32,014 nt of DNA from Synergistaceae bacterium (GCA_031277095.1 JAISLU010000109.1:1-32014); one strand, 5' to 3'; positions 9,460 to 17,097 are shown, numbered from the stretch's first letter. Notes: a model not told the origin generated them from the sequence alone. Program-made: numbers and translations.

Positions 9460-10413
9460 TTACCTTTTGACCTTGGGCGCATACCCCAAACCCGGGACGA
9501 CCCTCGTTTTGATCAGGCGCTCCGCTCCAAGCCGGTTGAGGTATTCCGTGTGGGTCTTGGGCTCGTAAACCCACGCGGCGAGGAATTTTTCGAAATCTTC
9601 GGCCGTCTTGCCCGCCGCGTCGTAATCCCGCAGGAACTGGGCGTCGTAGTCGTAGTAGTTGTAGCACTGGGACGGGTGCGCGCCGTGAGGGGCGTGAACG
9701 ACGGCGTCCACCACAAAGCCGGGGATTTTGTTCAAATTGGGGTCTCGTTTGATCTCTTCGTTGCTGAGGAGTTCTTCGCAGGTTACGATGCAGTGTTTGG
9801 AGGCTATGGCGATGTCCACGTCGTGGAACTCGTCGCCCTCTATGCGGCAGGTCCCGTCCGGGGACGCCTTTTGCACGTGAATGACAGCGGTGTCCAGCTT
9901 AGGCGTCGGTAAAAGCACCAGTTTCTGTCCGGGGTTGAAGGGATCGTCCTGAATGACGAATTTTTCGTTGGGAAGTTTGTCGATTTTCTGCCGTTCTTCC
10001 TTGCTGATTCCCCATTTGTTCACCAGGTCCGACCCGAGCATGACGCGAACCGGAACGTAAGGAAGGCCCAGAGCCGCGCCGGCAAACATGAGAATCAGGG
10101 CATCCTGAGAGTAGTCCTCGAACAGCAGCGTTCCCTGTTCTATCGCGGCCTTGAACCGGCGGCTGACGTTGGAGAACCCCGAGTTTGCCGTATAACAGTT
10201 GATGAACGCCTTCACCCGCCCGGCGCCGATCAACATGTCCCAGTCGCCCCCGGCCGGCCCTCCCTCGGCTATGAAGTCCTTCCGGCCCTGGCGAAGAATT
10301 TCGTAAACCGCGGCGTAGGGTTTACGATTTGTGGTAAACCCGCCAAACGCGATGTGGTCGCCATCCTGTACGAATTTTTCGATAGCGTCGTGGAGAGTAT
10401 GAACCTTGCTCAT
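9460..10413 (-). CDS. gctA: Glutaconate CoA-transferase, subunit A
   Basis: A 317-residue alpha subunit (family about 320). MSKVHTLHDAIEKFVQDGDH leads into the GGFTTNRKPYAAVYEILRQ nucleotide-binding start of class I CoA-transferases. The ATG at 10413 is preceded by AAAGGAGG at an ideal distance; the 33 extra codons of the longer open frame run through the ribosome site and are rejected. It is the first gene of the hydroxyglutarate cluster. Its upstream region faces the AraC-type regulator, so the 404 bp between them should hold both promoters. I could identify a good one only for the regulator. Confidence 0.95.
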   Translation of the reverse strand: MSKVHTLHDAIEKFVQDGDHIAFGGFTTNRKPYAAVYEILRQGRKDFIAEGGPAGGDWDMLIGAGRVKAFINCYTANSGFSNVSRRFKAAIEQGTLLFEDYSQDALILMFAGAALGLPYVPVRVMLGSDLVNKWGISKEERQKIDKLPNEKFVIQDDPFNPGQKLVLLPTPKLDTAVIHVQKASPDGTCRIEGDEFHDVDIAIASKHCIVTCEELLSNEEIKRDPNLNKIPGFVVDAVVHAPHGAHPSQCYNYYDYDAQFLRDYDAAGKTAEDFEKFLAAWVYEPKTHTEYLNRLGAERLIKTRVVPGLGYAPKVKR

Positions 10414-10582
10414 TACACAACCTCCTTTTGAATTGGTGCCCAATCGGAACAGAGGATGCAAATATCCCGCGTAAACCGCCCCTCTCCCGAGACCCCTGAC
10501 AGCACGCAGCACATGGATTCTGAAAATATGGATAAGATAACATAAAAAAAAGTATGATTATCTCGGTAATTTGGGAATATGT

Positions 10583-10611
10583 TTGCACATCTTGCACAAG
10601 TGCGCTATAGT
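10583..10611 (+). promoter_or_regulatory. Predicted sigma-70-type promoter for the AraC-type regulator
   Basis: TTGCAC at 10583-10588, a 17-base spacer, then TATAGT at 10606-10611, pointing toward the gene at 10818. The spacer repeats TTGCACA (10583-10589 and 10592-10598) and contains the palindrome GCACAAGTGC, so a regulator site overlapping the promoter is possible (inference). The untranslated leader would be about 200 bases. Confidence 0.6.
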
Positions 10612-10701
10612 AATTTATGAAGTCTGTGCCCCGTGCGTTTCGTTGTGTTCCCCATGTTTTGCATCGCATTTTGTATTGCGCTGCATTCTGTATGAAATCT
10701 G

Positions 10702-10802
10702 TATAAAAGCCGAGTATTTCGCGTTTTACATTTTTGTTTTCAATATAAAAACCGATTTGTTTATAACCGAGTGATGTCGATATAAAAGCCGAGTGGCGTC
10801 GA
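10702..10802 (+). repeat. Degenerate repeat with core TATAAAAGCCGAG upstream of the AraC-type gene
   Basis: Four imperfect copies: TATAAAAGCCGAGTA at 10702, TATAAAAACCGAT at 10744, TATAACCGAGTGATGTCGA at 10762 and TATAAAAGCCGAGTGGCGTCGA at 10781. The last two are adjacent and share the tail GTnGCGTCGA-like extension. The block lies in the leader between the predicted promoter and the GTG start. It could be binding sites for the regulator or one more of the local tandem duplications common in this window. Confidence 0.6.
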
Positions 10803-10817
10803 TAGAGGTGAATCCGG

Positions 10818-11642
10818 GTGCTCCAACCTAAGTATCAGCTTCATTTCAACAGGCACGACATGTGGCAGATGCACCGGCTTCATTTTCACGAGGACGTGGA
10901 GATTTTGCTGTCTCTGTCGGGCAGCGGAAGTTTCTTTATCGAAGACGAGTTTTACCCTTTGCAGAGAGGCGCCCTGTTTCTTTTCAGGGAGGCCACCCTG
11001 CACAAAAGCGTCGTCAACGACCCGTACACCCGGTACGTGCTGCACATTTCCCCGGAGACCCTCCAGGATTTTTCCACCCCGCAAAGCGACTTGGTGGCCT
11101 TCACTCGAAAGACGTCGGGGCGGCACAAACAGCTCGACGAGGAGCAGACCTGCGCCCTGGCCGAAATGTTCCAGCTTCTGGAGGGCCCCTGCGACGGGTG
11201 CTTCTGCGGCGACGTCAAAAGGACGGCGCAGTTGTTGGAATGTTTGATCGCCACCTTCTCCCTGTTCGACGACTCGGAGACGGGGGGCAAAAATAAAAGC
11301 ATAAATTTCGATTTCGCGAAAATCGCGCCCCTGATCAAATACATACCGGCCAACATCGCCGAACCCCTGTCGCTGGACAGTCTGTCCGCCCATTTCTTCA
11401 TCGACAAGTACCACATGTGTCATATCTTCAAATCCGCCACGGGGTTCAGCGTGATGGAGTACATCATCCATTGCCGTGTTTTGAAAGCCAGAGAACTGCT
11501 GCGCCAGGGTCTGCGCGTTCAAGAAGTGGGGGAGCGGGTGGGCTTTCGGAACAACGCGCATTTCATTCGGACTTTTGGAACCTTGACGGGCATTTCCCCC
11601 AAACGCTACGCAAAAAAATACCTTCTGGGCGAAAAGGCGTAA
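10818..11642 (+). CDS. AraC-family transcriptional regulator with cupin sensor domain
   Basis: A 274-residue regulator. Residues 1-90 look like an AraC-type cupin (HRLHFHEDVEILLSLSG, then FYPLQRGALFLFREATLHKSV). The C-terminal 100 residues contain two helix-turn-helix units (LSLDSLSAHFFIDKYHMCHIFKSATG and VQEVGERVGFRNNAHFIRTF) with the typical GISPKRYAKKY end. It starts at GTG with GAGGTG six bases upstream. Residues 123-132 (GPCDGCFCGD) hold a CxxCxC cluster, unusual between sensor and DNA-binding parts, which might bind a metal or sense redox state. Its divergent position next to gctA makes it the likely regulator of the hydroxyglutarate genes (inference). Confidence 0.9.
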   Translation: MLQPKYQLHFNRHDMWQMHRLHFHEDVEILLSLSGSGSFFIEDEFYPLQRGALFLFREATLHKSVVNDPYTRYVLHISPETLQDFSTPQSDLVAFTRKTSGRHKQLDEEQTCALAEMFQLLEGPCDGCFCGDVKRTAQLLECLIATFSLFDDSETGGKNKSINFDFAKIAPLIKYIPANIAEPLSLDSLSAHFFIDKYHMCHIFKSATGFSVMEYIIHCRVLKARELLRQGLRVQEVGERVGFRNNAHFIRTFGTLTGISPKRYAKKYLLGEKA

Positions 11643-11906
11643 CGCTGACGCTGCGACGGACCAAACGGCTATACGGCCCTATATACCAAGCGTGTACCCT
11701 TCAACCTGACTGACCCCCCAACCTCACCGACCCTTCGACCTCGCCGTTTTTTGTTTTTCCATTCTCGATATAACGACCGTATGTGCTTCCGGAACATGCG
11801 TTTTCAGGGAGTCGCTTTCTCGTTGTTTGTTAAACCGCGCTGTAAATGTTGTAATTTTTCATAAATTCACATTCCAAATATCAAATATCAAATCGGGAGA
11901 AGAAAA

Positions 11907-12465
11907 ATGAAAATCGTACAACCAATAAAAGAACTGAGAAAGATCGAACTGATGAAACTCATTTTGGGGAGACAGAGCATACGGGATCTCCTCCTTTTTT
12001 GTCATGGGCATCAACACGGCGCTGCGGGTCAGCAACCTGCTGACTTTGACCGTGGGGGACGTCCGGGACAGGAGCGGAAGGCTTCGCAGCTTCGTGAGCA
12101 TGAAAGAAGCGAAGACGGGGAAGCTGAAGCAGTTTCCCCTGAACTCCGCGGTGTTGAAGGTTTTGAAGGACTACATAGGGTCCGGAATGGAGAGCGACCA
12201 ATTTCTCTTTTTGTCCGCCAAGGGCGGCCCTCTCACTCGGGTGCAGGCCTACCGGATATTGAACGACGCGGCCCAAAAAGTGGGAATCGACGCCGTGGGC
12301 ACCCATACCCTGAGGAAAACCTTCGGGTACCATACGTACCGGCAGACGAAAAATCTGGGGCTGGTGCAGAAGCTGCTGAACCACAGCAGCAGCGTGGATA
12401 CCCTGCGGTACATCGGGATTGAACAGGAGGATCTGGACGCCGTGTATTTGAATTTGAACCTGTAA
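11907..12465 (+). pseudogene. Tyrosine recombinase catalytic domain, frameshifted
   Basis: The N-terminal part (MKIVQPIKELRKIELMKLIL...IRDLLLF) is in one frame, and the rest, starting VMGINTALRVSNLLTLTVGDV, is in the next. The switch is at the six-T run 11995-12000; removing one T gives a continuous protein of about 185 residues. That matches the compact site-specific integrases that lack a separate core-binding domain. All catalytic positions are visible downstream: Arg in ALRVS, Lys in KEAKTGK, HTLRK, the LNHSS histidine and the nucleophile in LRYIGI. The break may be a real mutation, a sequencing error or slippage. The upstream 264 bp (11643-11906) has only pyrimidine-rich degenerate sequence, with no gene recognised. 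Confidence 0.85.
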
Positions 12466-12472
12466 AAAATAT

Positions 12473-12512
12473 GTAACCGTTCAAGCTCCGCCCCTTGAGC
12501 TTGAACGGTTAC
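12473..12512 (-). terminator. Perfect 16-bp hairpin, probable terminator of the GGDEF gene
   Basis: Arms GTAACCGTTCAAGCTC (12473-12488) and GAGCTTGAACGGTTAC (12497-12512) pair perfectly around an 8-base loop. On the minus strand it is followed by ATATTTTTTA, as expected for a rho-independent terminator of the gene ending at 12561. It lies 7 bases past the recombinase stop and may serve that gene too. A related 27-base segment occurs near 14473-14500. Confidence 0.8.
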
Positions 12513-12560
12513 CCCATATAAAAGCATAAAAAAAGGCTCACGTTTCTTTCGCGGACAAAA

Positions 12561-14297
12561 TCACGGGCTGGCCTCGAATTCCGTGCGGTTGCGCCCGGCG
12601 GATTTTGCGCGGTAAAGAGCCTCGTCGGCGCGCTGGATCAAAGTGACGGTGCTATCCCTCTCCCTGAGGAAAGACAACCCCAGGGAGAGGGTGATCCCCT
12701 TGTTTTTGTCCAGCGCCACCGTCTGATCTTCGAAGGTTTGACGGATGCGCTCGGCCACAAGGACCGTGGAAGGCAGCGTGCCGCCGGGCAAAATAATGCT
12801 GAACTCTCCGCTGCCGTAGCGCGCGGCGATGTCGCTTTCCCGGAGGGACTGGCGAATGAGCTTCGCCAGAAAAAGCATGATCTTGTCCCCCTCGGGATAG
12901 CCCCAGGTGTCGTTGAACTTCTGAAAGTGGTCGATATCCATGATGACGCAGGCCAGGGGCTTTCCGCTGAGGTGCGCGGCCCGAACGTTGTCCTCCAGGA
13001 GGGCCAAAAAGTAGGCTTTGTTGTAAAGCCCCGTCATGGCGTCTCTTTGGTTCAATTTCTCGTAACGGTCGTCCTTTTTTTCCAGGGCAAAATAGTTCTC
13101 GAAACGCCGCCGGGTTCCCGGCACCATCATCGAGGCCAGGAAAAGCGGGTCCAGAACAAAGGCGATCATGGCGAGATGCTCGAAGATATAGGTTCTCCAA
13201 ACGAAAAAAATGTTGATCGACAAAAACGCGAACCCCATGGCCAGGGAAATTCGGGAAAGCATGAACAGAAAAATCAGGCGATAGCCTTGTCGGAACTTGA
13301 CAATCCCCATCGCCGCGATGGACGCGATCTCCAAAATGGCCGCAAGAGCCGCCAGCATCAGGGAGACGTAGGGCATGTGCCAGAAAGACGTCACGATGAT
13401 GGTCATGCCGACAAGGGCATGGCTGAAAATCAGCCTTCTGAGCCATGCCGGGCCCATGTCCAACTGCAGGAGGTATTTGCAGAAAAGCGACGTCATGATA
13501 CAGTGCAGTCCCAGGGAAAACCAGCATATAATGTAGACCACGCCCGGGGTGAAGTAAAAATAATATTGAAAATACCCGTTGAAGGCAAACAGAAAGAGGA
13601 GCGTGCTGGACTGGCGCAGCACGGCGATGAGATAGCCCAGGTCCCCCGTCATGAAGTAGAAAAAGAAGTAGGCCAAAATCAGCGCGGCCATGAAACTGTA
13701 AAAAGCCATGTACCGGGTCAGGTAGCCGACGAACAAGCCGTAAAAATCCTGCTCCGCCTGGACGGCGAGGCCAAAAGCGATGGGCACGTTGGCTTTGATG
13801 TTCAGGTAAGCGTACTCCTCGCCGTAGGTGCCCTCCAGTCGGAAGGTGGGATACCGGGACGGGAAGCTCCGGAGGGTTATGGGCGTGTCCAGCCCGTGAA
13901 ACGAGTGTTTGAACTCTCCGCGCCCCACGGGCAGGAAAAAGTCCACCCGGGATATATACTCGTTCCACACGATCAAAATGCTTTCCTGACCCCAAAGGGC
14001 GGCCTCCCGCAATTTCGCCATAGGGATGCGGAGCCACAGAGATTCACCCGGTTTCCAAAAACGGATACCGTCCTCGGCGATGGGGCGAAAGTCGTCGGAA
14101 TAGAGGCCGACTATCTGAAATACCCCGAAGGAGCTGTCCTCCAAAAACAAATATTCCACCTCGTCGAAATAAGCGACCGGCTTTGTCTCCGCCGCGAAAG
14201 CCGGCTGCGTCATATTCCATAGACACAAAACAAGGGTCAAGGCACATAAAAACAACTTACACATGGGGTCTGACTTACATGCCCAGACCCGCTTCAT
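12561..14297 (-). CDS. 7TMR-DISM membrane protein with C-terminal GGDEF domain
   Basis: About 578 residues from ATG 14297; GTG at 14333 or 14345 and ATG at 14264 are alternatives. The order is a signal-peptide-like segment (MCKLFLCALTLVLCLW), an extracytoplasmic 7TMR-DISMED2-type beta domain (FLEDSSFGVFQIVGL, then FWKPGESLWLRIPM), seven membrane segments, and a GGDEF domain. The GGDEF domain starts at QRDAMTGLYNKAYF, with the metal-site MDIDHFQKFNDTWGY and a late ADEALYRAKSAGRN. The signature loop reads RYGSGEFSI, that is GSGEF instead of GG(D/E)EF, so cyclic-di-GMP synthesis is uncertain. The ligand is unknown, though DISMED2 domains resemble carbohydrate-binding modules. It is monocistronic, with its own promoter and terminator. 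Confidence 0.88.
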   Translation of the reverse strand: MKRVWACKSDPMCKLFLCALTLVLCLWNMTQPAFAAETKPVAYFDEVEYLFLEDSSFGVFQIVGLYSDDFRPIAEDGIRFWKPGESLWLRIPMAKLREAALWGQESILIVWNEYISRVDFFLPVGRGEFKHSFHGLDTPITLRSFPSRYPTFRLEGTYGEEYAYLNIKANVPIAFGLAVQAEQDFYGLFVGYLTRYMAFYSFMAALILAYFFFYFMTGDLGYLIAVLRQSSTLLFLFAFNGYFQYYFYFTPGVVYIICWFSLGLHCIMTSLFCKYLLQLDMGPAWLRRLIFSHALVGMTIIVTSFWHMPYVSLMLAALAAILEIASIAAMGIVKFRQGYRLIFLFMLSRISLAMGFAFLSINIFFVWRTYIFEHLAMIAFVLDPLFLASMMVPGTRRRFENYFALEKKDDRYEKLNQRDAMTGLYNKAYFLALLEDNVRAAHLSGKPLACVIMDIDHFQKFNDTWGYPEGDKIMLFLAKLIRQSLRESDIAARYGSGEFSIILPGGTLPSTVLVAERIRQTFEDQTVALDKNKGITLSLGLSFLRERDSTVTLIQRADEALYRAKSAGRNRTEFEASP

Positions 14298-14377
14298 TAA
14301 AGTCCACTTCCGCACCCAACCTGACTTCCGCACCGAAGCTCCCACCTGATTTTAAAATGTAAAGAATATTTTTGCTT

Positions 14378-14406
14378 ATTCTAACGAACCCTTTTTCCAA
14401 ATTCAA
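14378..14406 (-). promoter_or_regulatory. Predicted promoter of the 7TMR-DISM/GGDEF gene
   Basis: On the minus strand TTGAAT (14406-14401), a 17-base spacer and TAGAAT (14383-14378). It points at the GGDEF gene. The transcript would start near 14371, leaving a short leader with an AGGTGGGAG ribosome-site-like stretch just before GTG 14333. Confidence 0.65.
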
Positions 14407-14432
14407 TATTGCAAGTTCAATATTGCAACGCA

Positions 14433-14459
14433 AAAACTCCCCGCTGAGAGGGGAGTTTT
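14433..14459. terminator. Bidirectional terminator hairpin
   Basis: AAAACTCCCC (14433-14442) and GGGGAGTTTT (14450-14459) form a 10-bp stem with a 7-base loop, with T-rich 3' sides on both strands. On the minus strand it would stop transcription coming from cheR before the GGDEF promoter at 14406-14378. Confidence 0.8.
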
Positions 14460-14666
14460 CCAGTCAAGAAAACGTTCAAGCTCAGGGGGGCGAAGCTCGA
14501 TGGTGAAGAAACTAAGCGACCGACAAAACTCACTTCGTTTGTCATCTGCTTATTGGGCTCTGTGGGCCCTCCCTGGCCCCCAAGGGTTACCCAATCGCTA
14601 AATCGGCTGTGTCATTGACCGCGGGCTGTGTTTTCCGTATTTTTTTCCTGTGCTTTTCCCGTGCTT
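14460..14666. other. Gene-free, structured spacer between cheR and the GGDEF gene
   Basis: No convincing reading frame was found. The segment contains CGTTCAAGCTCA-GGGGCG-AGCT (14473-14500), related to the hairpin at 12473-12512. It also has an inverted pair GACAAA/TTTGTC (14522-14527, 14538-14543) and a larger pair ATTGGG/CCCAAT (14552-14557, 14590-14595) enclosing GGGCC and GGCCC words. It could be an RNA structure at the end of the cheR transcript, or the remnant of a small repeat element. Confidence 0.4.
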
Positions 14667-15470
14667 TCATTTTCGCGTGTACAGAAAAGGCCCGGCGCTT
14701 TCGAAACCTATTTTTTTGTGTTCGAAAATCTGTTCGGTGGAGCCCACTAAAAAATAGCCTCCCGGGGCCAGTGCGTTGTAAAATTTGGCGTAAAGAGCGG
14801 TTTTTGTTTCCATAGTGAAGTAGATGACCACATTGCGGCACAAAATAACGTCGAAGCCCGTCCCGAAGGAGTCGTCGATCATGTTGAACCGCTTCCAGGT
14901 CACGCGCCGTTTGATTTCCGAGTTGACCTGGTACGTCTCCCCTCCGTCCGAGGTGGTGAAATATTTATGGAGATAGTCGGGGGGGACGTTCAAAAGCTGG
15001 CGCTTCAAGTACGTTCCCTTTTGGGCGATCGCCAGGGCGCCTTGGTCGATGTCGCAGGCCAGAACGGGAACGGCAGATTCCAGCCCGCACACGGCCGATA
15101 TAATGGCGAGGGAGTAGGGCTCTTCCCCCGTGGCGCATCCCGCGCTCCAAATTTTGAGGCGGCGCGTTCCCCGCTTTTTCACCAATTCGGGGACAATCTG
15201 GTCCCTCAGCTTCCACCATTGTTTGTCGTTACGGAAAAACTCCGAAACGTTGATCGTCAAATAATCCAGAAACTCGCGGAGCTTCTTGTCGTCGTTTTTG
15301 ATCATGTTGAAATAATCGTCATAGGTTTTGATGTTCCAACGATCTCTCAGCATATGAACACGGCGGTGGATCTGATTTTTGTAAGAGTTCAGATCCAGAC
15401 CGATGATTTTACGCAGCTTCTGCTTGAAAGTCTCGTAATCGGGTGAATTGTAAAGATTGGGTTCATCCAT
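14667..15470 (-). CDS. cheR: CheR-type protein-glutamate O-methyltransferase
   Basis: A 267-residue chemoreceptor methyltransferase, normal length. It transfers methyl groups from S-adenosylmethionine to receptor glutamates. The N-terminal helical domain carries the basic IHRRVHMLRDRW helix that contacts receptors. The SAM-binding motif is LKIWSAGCATGEEPYSLAI near residue 105, the acidic ACDIDQGALAIAQKGTY follows, and DVILCRNVVIYF plus FLVGSTEQI complete the fold. ATG 15470 has GGGGGAGG upstream. It lies 44 bases after frr in the same direction, so it may be co-transcribed with pyrH-frr. No other chemotaxis gene is in the window. Confidence 0.94.
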   Translation of the reverse strand: MDEPNLYNSPDYETFKQKLRKIIGLDLNSYKNQIHRRVHMLRDRWNIKTYDDYFNMIKNDDKKLREFLDYLTINVSEFFRNDKQWWKLRDQIVPELVKKRGTRRLKIWSAGCATGEEPYSLAIISAVCGLESAVPVLACDIDQGALAIAQKGTYLKRQLLNVPPDYLHKYFTTSDGGETYQVNSEIKRRVTWKRFNMIDDSFGTGFDVILCRNVVIYFTMETKTALYAKFYNALAPGGYFLVGSTEQIFEHKKIGFESAGPFLYTRK

Positions 15471-15514
15471 CCGGCGGTGCCTCCCCCTCGTTCTCTATTC
15501 TTCCGTATTATTCA

Positions 15515-16072
15515 TTATTCTTCCATGATTTCCTTTTCTTTGACCTTGAAAGAATCGTCGATTTTCTTAATGAAGTCATCCGTAATGTCCTGCACGTCTT
15601 TACTTAATTTTTTGAGGTCGTCTTCCGTAATCTTGGAGTCCTTTTCCATTTTCTTCAGGACCTCGACGGCGTCCCGGCGGTGGTTGCGTATGACCACCTT
15701 CGTCTCCTCGGCCTTTTTGCTCACCAACTTCACGAGATCTACCCGGCGTTCTTTCGTCAGCTCCGGCAGGGTGAGCCGCACGGACTCCCCGTCATTTTGG
15801 GGCGTGATCCCCAGGCTGGACGCCAAGATGGCCTTTTCCACCGCTTTCAAGCTGGCTTTGTCGAAAGGAGCGATCAAAATTTTGCGCCCCTCGGGAATGG
15901 TGATGTTGGCTATTTGTTTGAGAGGTGTCTGGCTGCCGTAGTAATCGACCTTGATGTCCCCCACCAGGCCCGGATGGGCGCGGCCCGTGCGTATCGCCAG
16001 GTATTCTCCCCGCAGAAACTCCAGCGCCTTGTCCATCTTTTCCCGCAAATTTTTTACCACAGCTTTCGGCAT
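15515..16072 (-). CDS. frr: Ribosome recycling factor
   Basis: A 185-residue protein of standard length that splits post-termination ribosomes together with EF-G. The sequence shows KNLREKMDKALEFLRGEYLAIRTGRAHPGLV at the N-terminus, YYGSQTPLKQIANITIPEGR for the beta domain, and the long C-terminal helix VRLTLPELTKERRVDLVKLV. ATG 16072 (MPKAVV) is chosen because a GGAGG lies 7 bases upstream; the open frame extends 10 codons further through that site. It follows pyrH as in most bacteria. Confidence 0.97.
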   Translation of the reverse strand: MPKAVVKNLREKMDKALEFLRGEYLAIRTGRAHPGLVGDIKVDYYGSQTPLKQIANITIPEGRKILIAPFDKASLKAVEKAILASSLGITPQNDGESVRLTLPELTKERRVDLVKLVSKKAEETKVVIRNHRRDAVEVLKKMEKDSKITEDDLKKLSKDVQDITDDFIKKIDDSFKVKEKEIMEE

Positions 16073-16119
16073 TGTAAGTCCTCCCTTCCCGATCTCGTCC
16101 AAAATCTCGACTTCAATCT

Positions 16120-16187
16120 CATTAAATTCAACCTAATTAAATTCATTCTCATTAAATTCCAGCTCATTAAATTCATTCTCATTAAAA
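16120..16187. repeat. 15-bp tandem repeat between pyrH and frr
   Basis: Four and a half copies of a CATTAAATTCATTCT unit start at 16120, 16135, 16150, 16165 and 16180, with one to four differences each. The array fills about half of the pyrH-frr spacer, starting about 35 bases upstream of the frr ribosome site. Confidence 0.9.
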
Positions 16188-16217
16188 GTGAAATGAAAGT
16201 GATCCAAGTCTGGAAAT

Positions 16218-16937
16218 TTAACTTCGGTCATGAACGATTGTACCAATTCGCTCGCCTTTTACAAGCAGAGATACCAAGTTATCGCGTTTCAAAATATTCA
16301 TGACGAGAATGGGGATTTTGTTCTCCATGCACAGAGAAAACGCGGAGGCATCCATGACTTCGAAGCGGCCCAGCAGAGCGTCTTGGCAGGAAATCTCCGG
16401 CAGCAGCCGCGCCGAGGCGTTTGTCTGCGGGTCGGCGTCGTAGATCCCGTCCACCTTCGTCCCCTTGACCATGCAGTCCACGTTCATCTCCGCCGCGCGC
16501 AAGGCGGCCGTGGTGTCCGTGGAGAAATAGGGCGACCCGGTGCCGGCCGCGAAGATCACGACCCGTCCCTTTTCCATGTGGCGAAGGGCACGGCGGCGGA
16601 TATAGGGCTCCGCCACGGACCGCATCTCTATAGCCGTTTGGACGCGGGTGGGGACGTCCAGCCGCTCCAACACGTCCTGGAGGGCGAGGGCGTTGATGAC
16701 CGTCCCCAGCATTCCCATGTAATCCGCCTGGACCCGCTCGATGCCCAGTTGTTCTATTTCTTTGCCCCGCAGCATGTTCCCTCCCCCCACCACCAGAGAC
16801 AGGCGTATCCCGGCCTTGTGGACCACCGCGATTTCTTCCCCGATACGGCGCACGGTTTCAAAATCCAGACCGAAATTTTTCTCGCCGGCCAGCACTTCCC
16901 CGGACAATTTGAGCAACACCCGATCATATTGCGACAT
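16218..16937 (-). CDS. pyrH: UMP kinase
   Basis: A 239-residue amino-acid-kinase-fold protein that phosphorylates UMP to UDP. LLKLSGEVLAG near the N-terminus, LVVGGGNMLRGKE, the substrate segment QTAIEMRSVAEPYIRRRALRHMEKGRVVIFAAGTGSPYFSTDT and NCMVKGTKVDGIYDADP-like motifs are all present. The ATG at 16937 lies 9 bases after GGAGG; the in-frame ATG at 16946 directly abuts that site and is less likely. A terminator separates it from tsf, so it needs its own promoter, which I could not identify in the repeat-filled upstream region. Confidence 0.96.
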   Translation of the reverse strand: MSQYDRVLLKLSGEVLAGEKNFGLDFETVRRIGEEIAVVHKAGIRLSLVVGGGNMLRGKEIEQLGIERVQADYMGMLGTVINALALQDVLERLDVPTRVQTAIEMRSVAEPYIRRRALRHMEKGRVVIFAAGTGSPYFSTDTTAALRAAEMNVDCMVKGTKVDGIYDADPQTNASARLLPEISCQDALLGRFEVMDASAFSLCMENKIPILVMNILKRDNLVSLLVKGERIGTIVHDRS

Positions 16938-16965
16938 AATGGACATCCTCCCAAATAGAAGCCAA

Positions 16966-16997
16966 ATAGAAACGATATAGAAACGATATAGAAACCC
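16966..16997. repeat. 11-bp tandem repeat upstream of pyrH
   Basis: ATAGAAACGAT occurs at 16966 and 16977, with a partial copy at 16988, and related AAATAGAAG words on the left. It lies about 10 bases from the pyrH ribosome site, in the position where a promoter or leader would be expected. Confidence 0.85.
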
Positions 16998-17058
16998 GAA
17001 ACGATTACAGAAAGCCATTATGGAAAACTATCCGGAATTTAATCCGGACATTTGCTGC

Positions 17059-17097
17059 AAAAAAATCCGGCGCGGAAAAGATTATCCACGCCGGATT
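17059..17097 (-). terminator. Rho-independent terminator of rpsB-tsf
   Basis: On the minus strand AATCCGGCG (17097-17089) pairs with CGCCGGATT (17072-17064), with a shorter inner GGA/TCC pair, and is followed by a run of seven T. It lies 26 bases past the tsf stop. Confidence 0.92.

Noticed and set aside
16120..16187. CRISPR-like array
   Set aside because: The 15-base units are adjacent with no spacers, and no cas gene is in the window; it is a plain tandem repeat.
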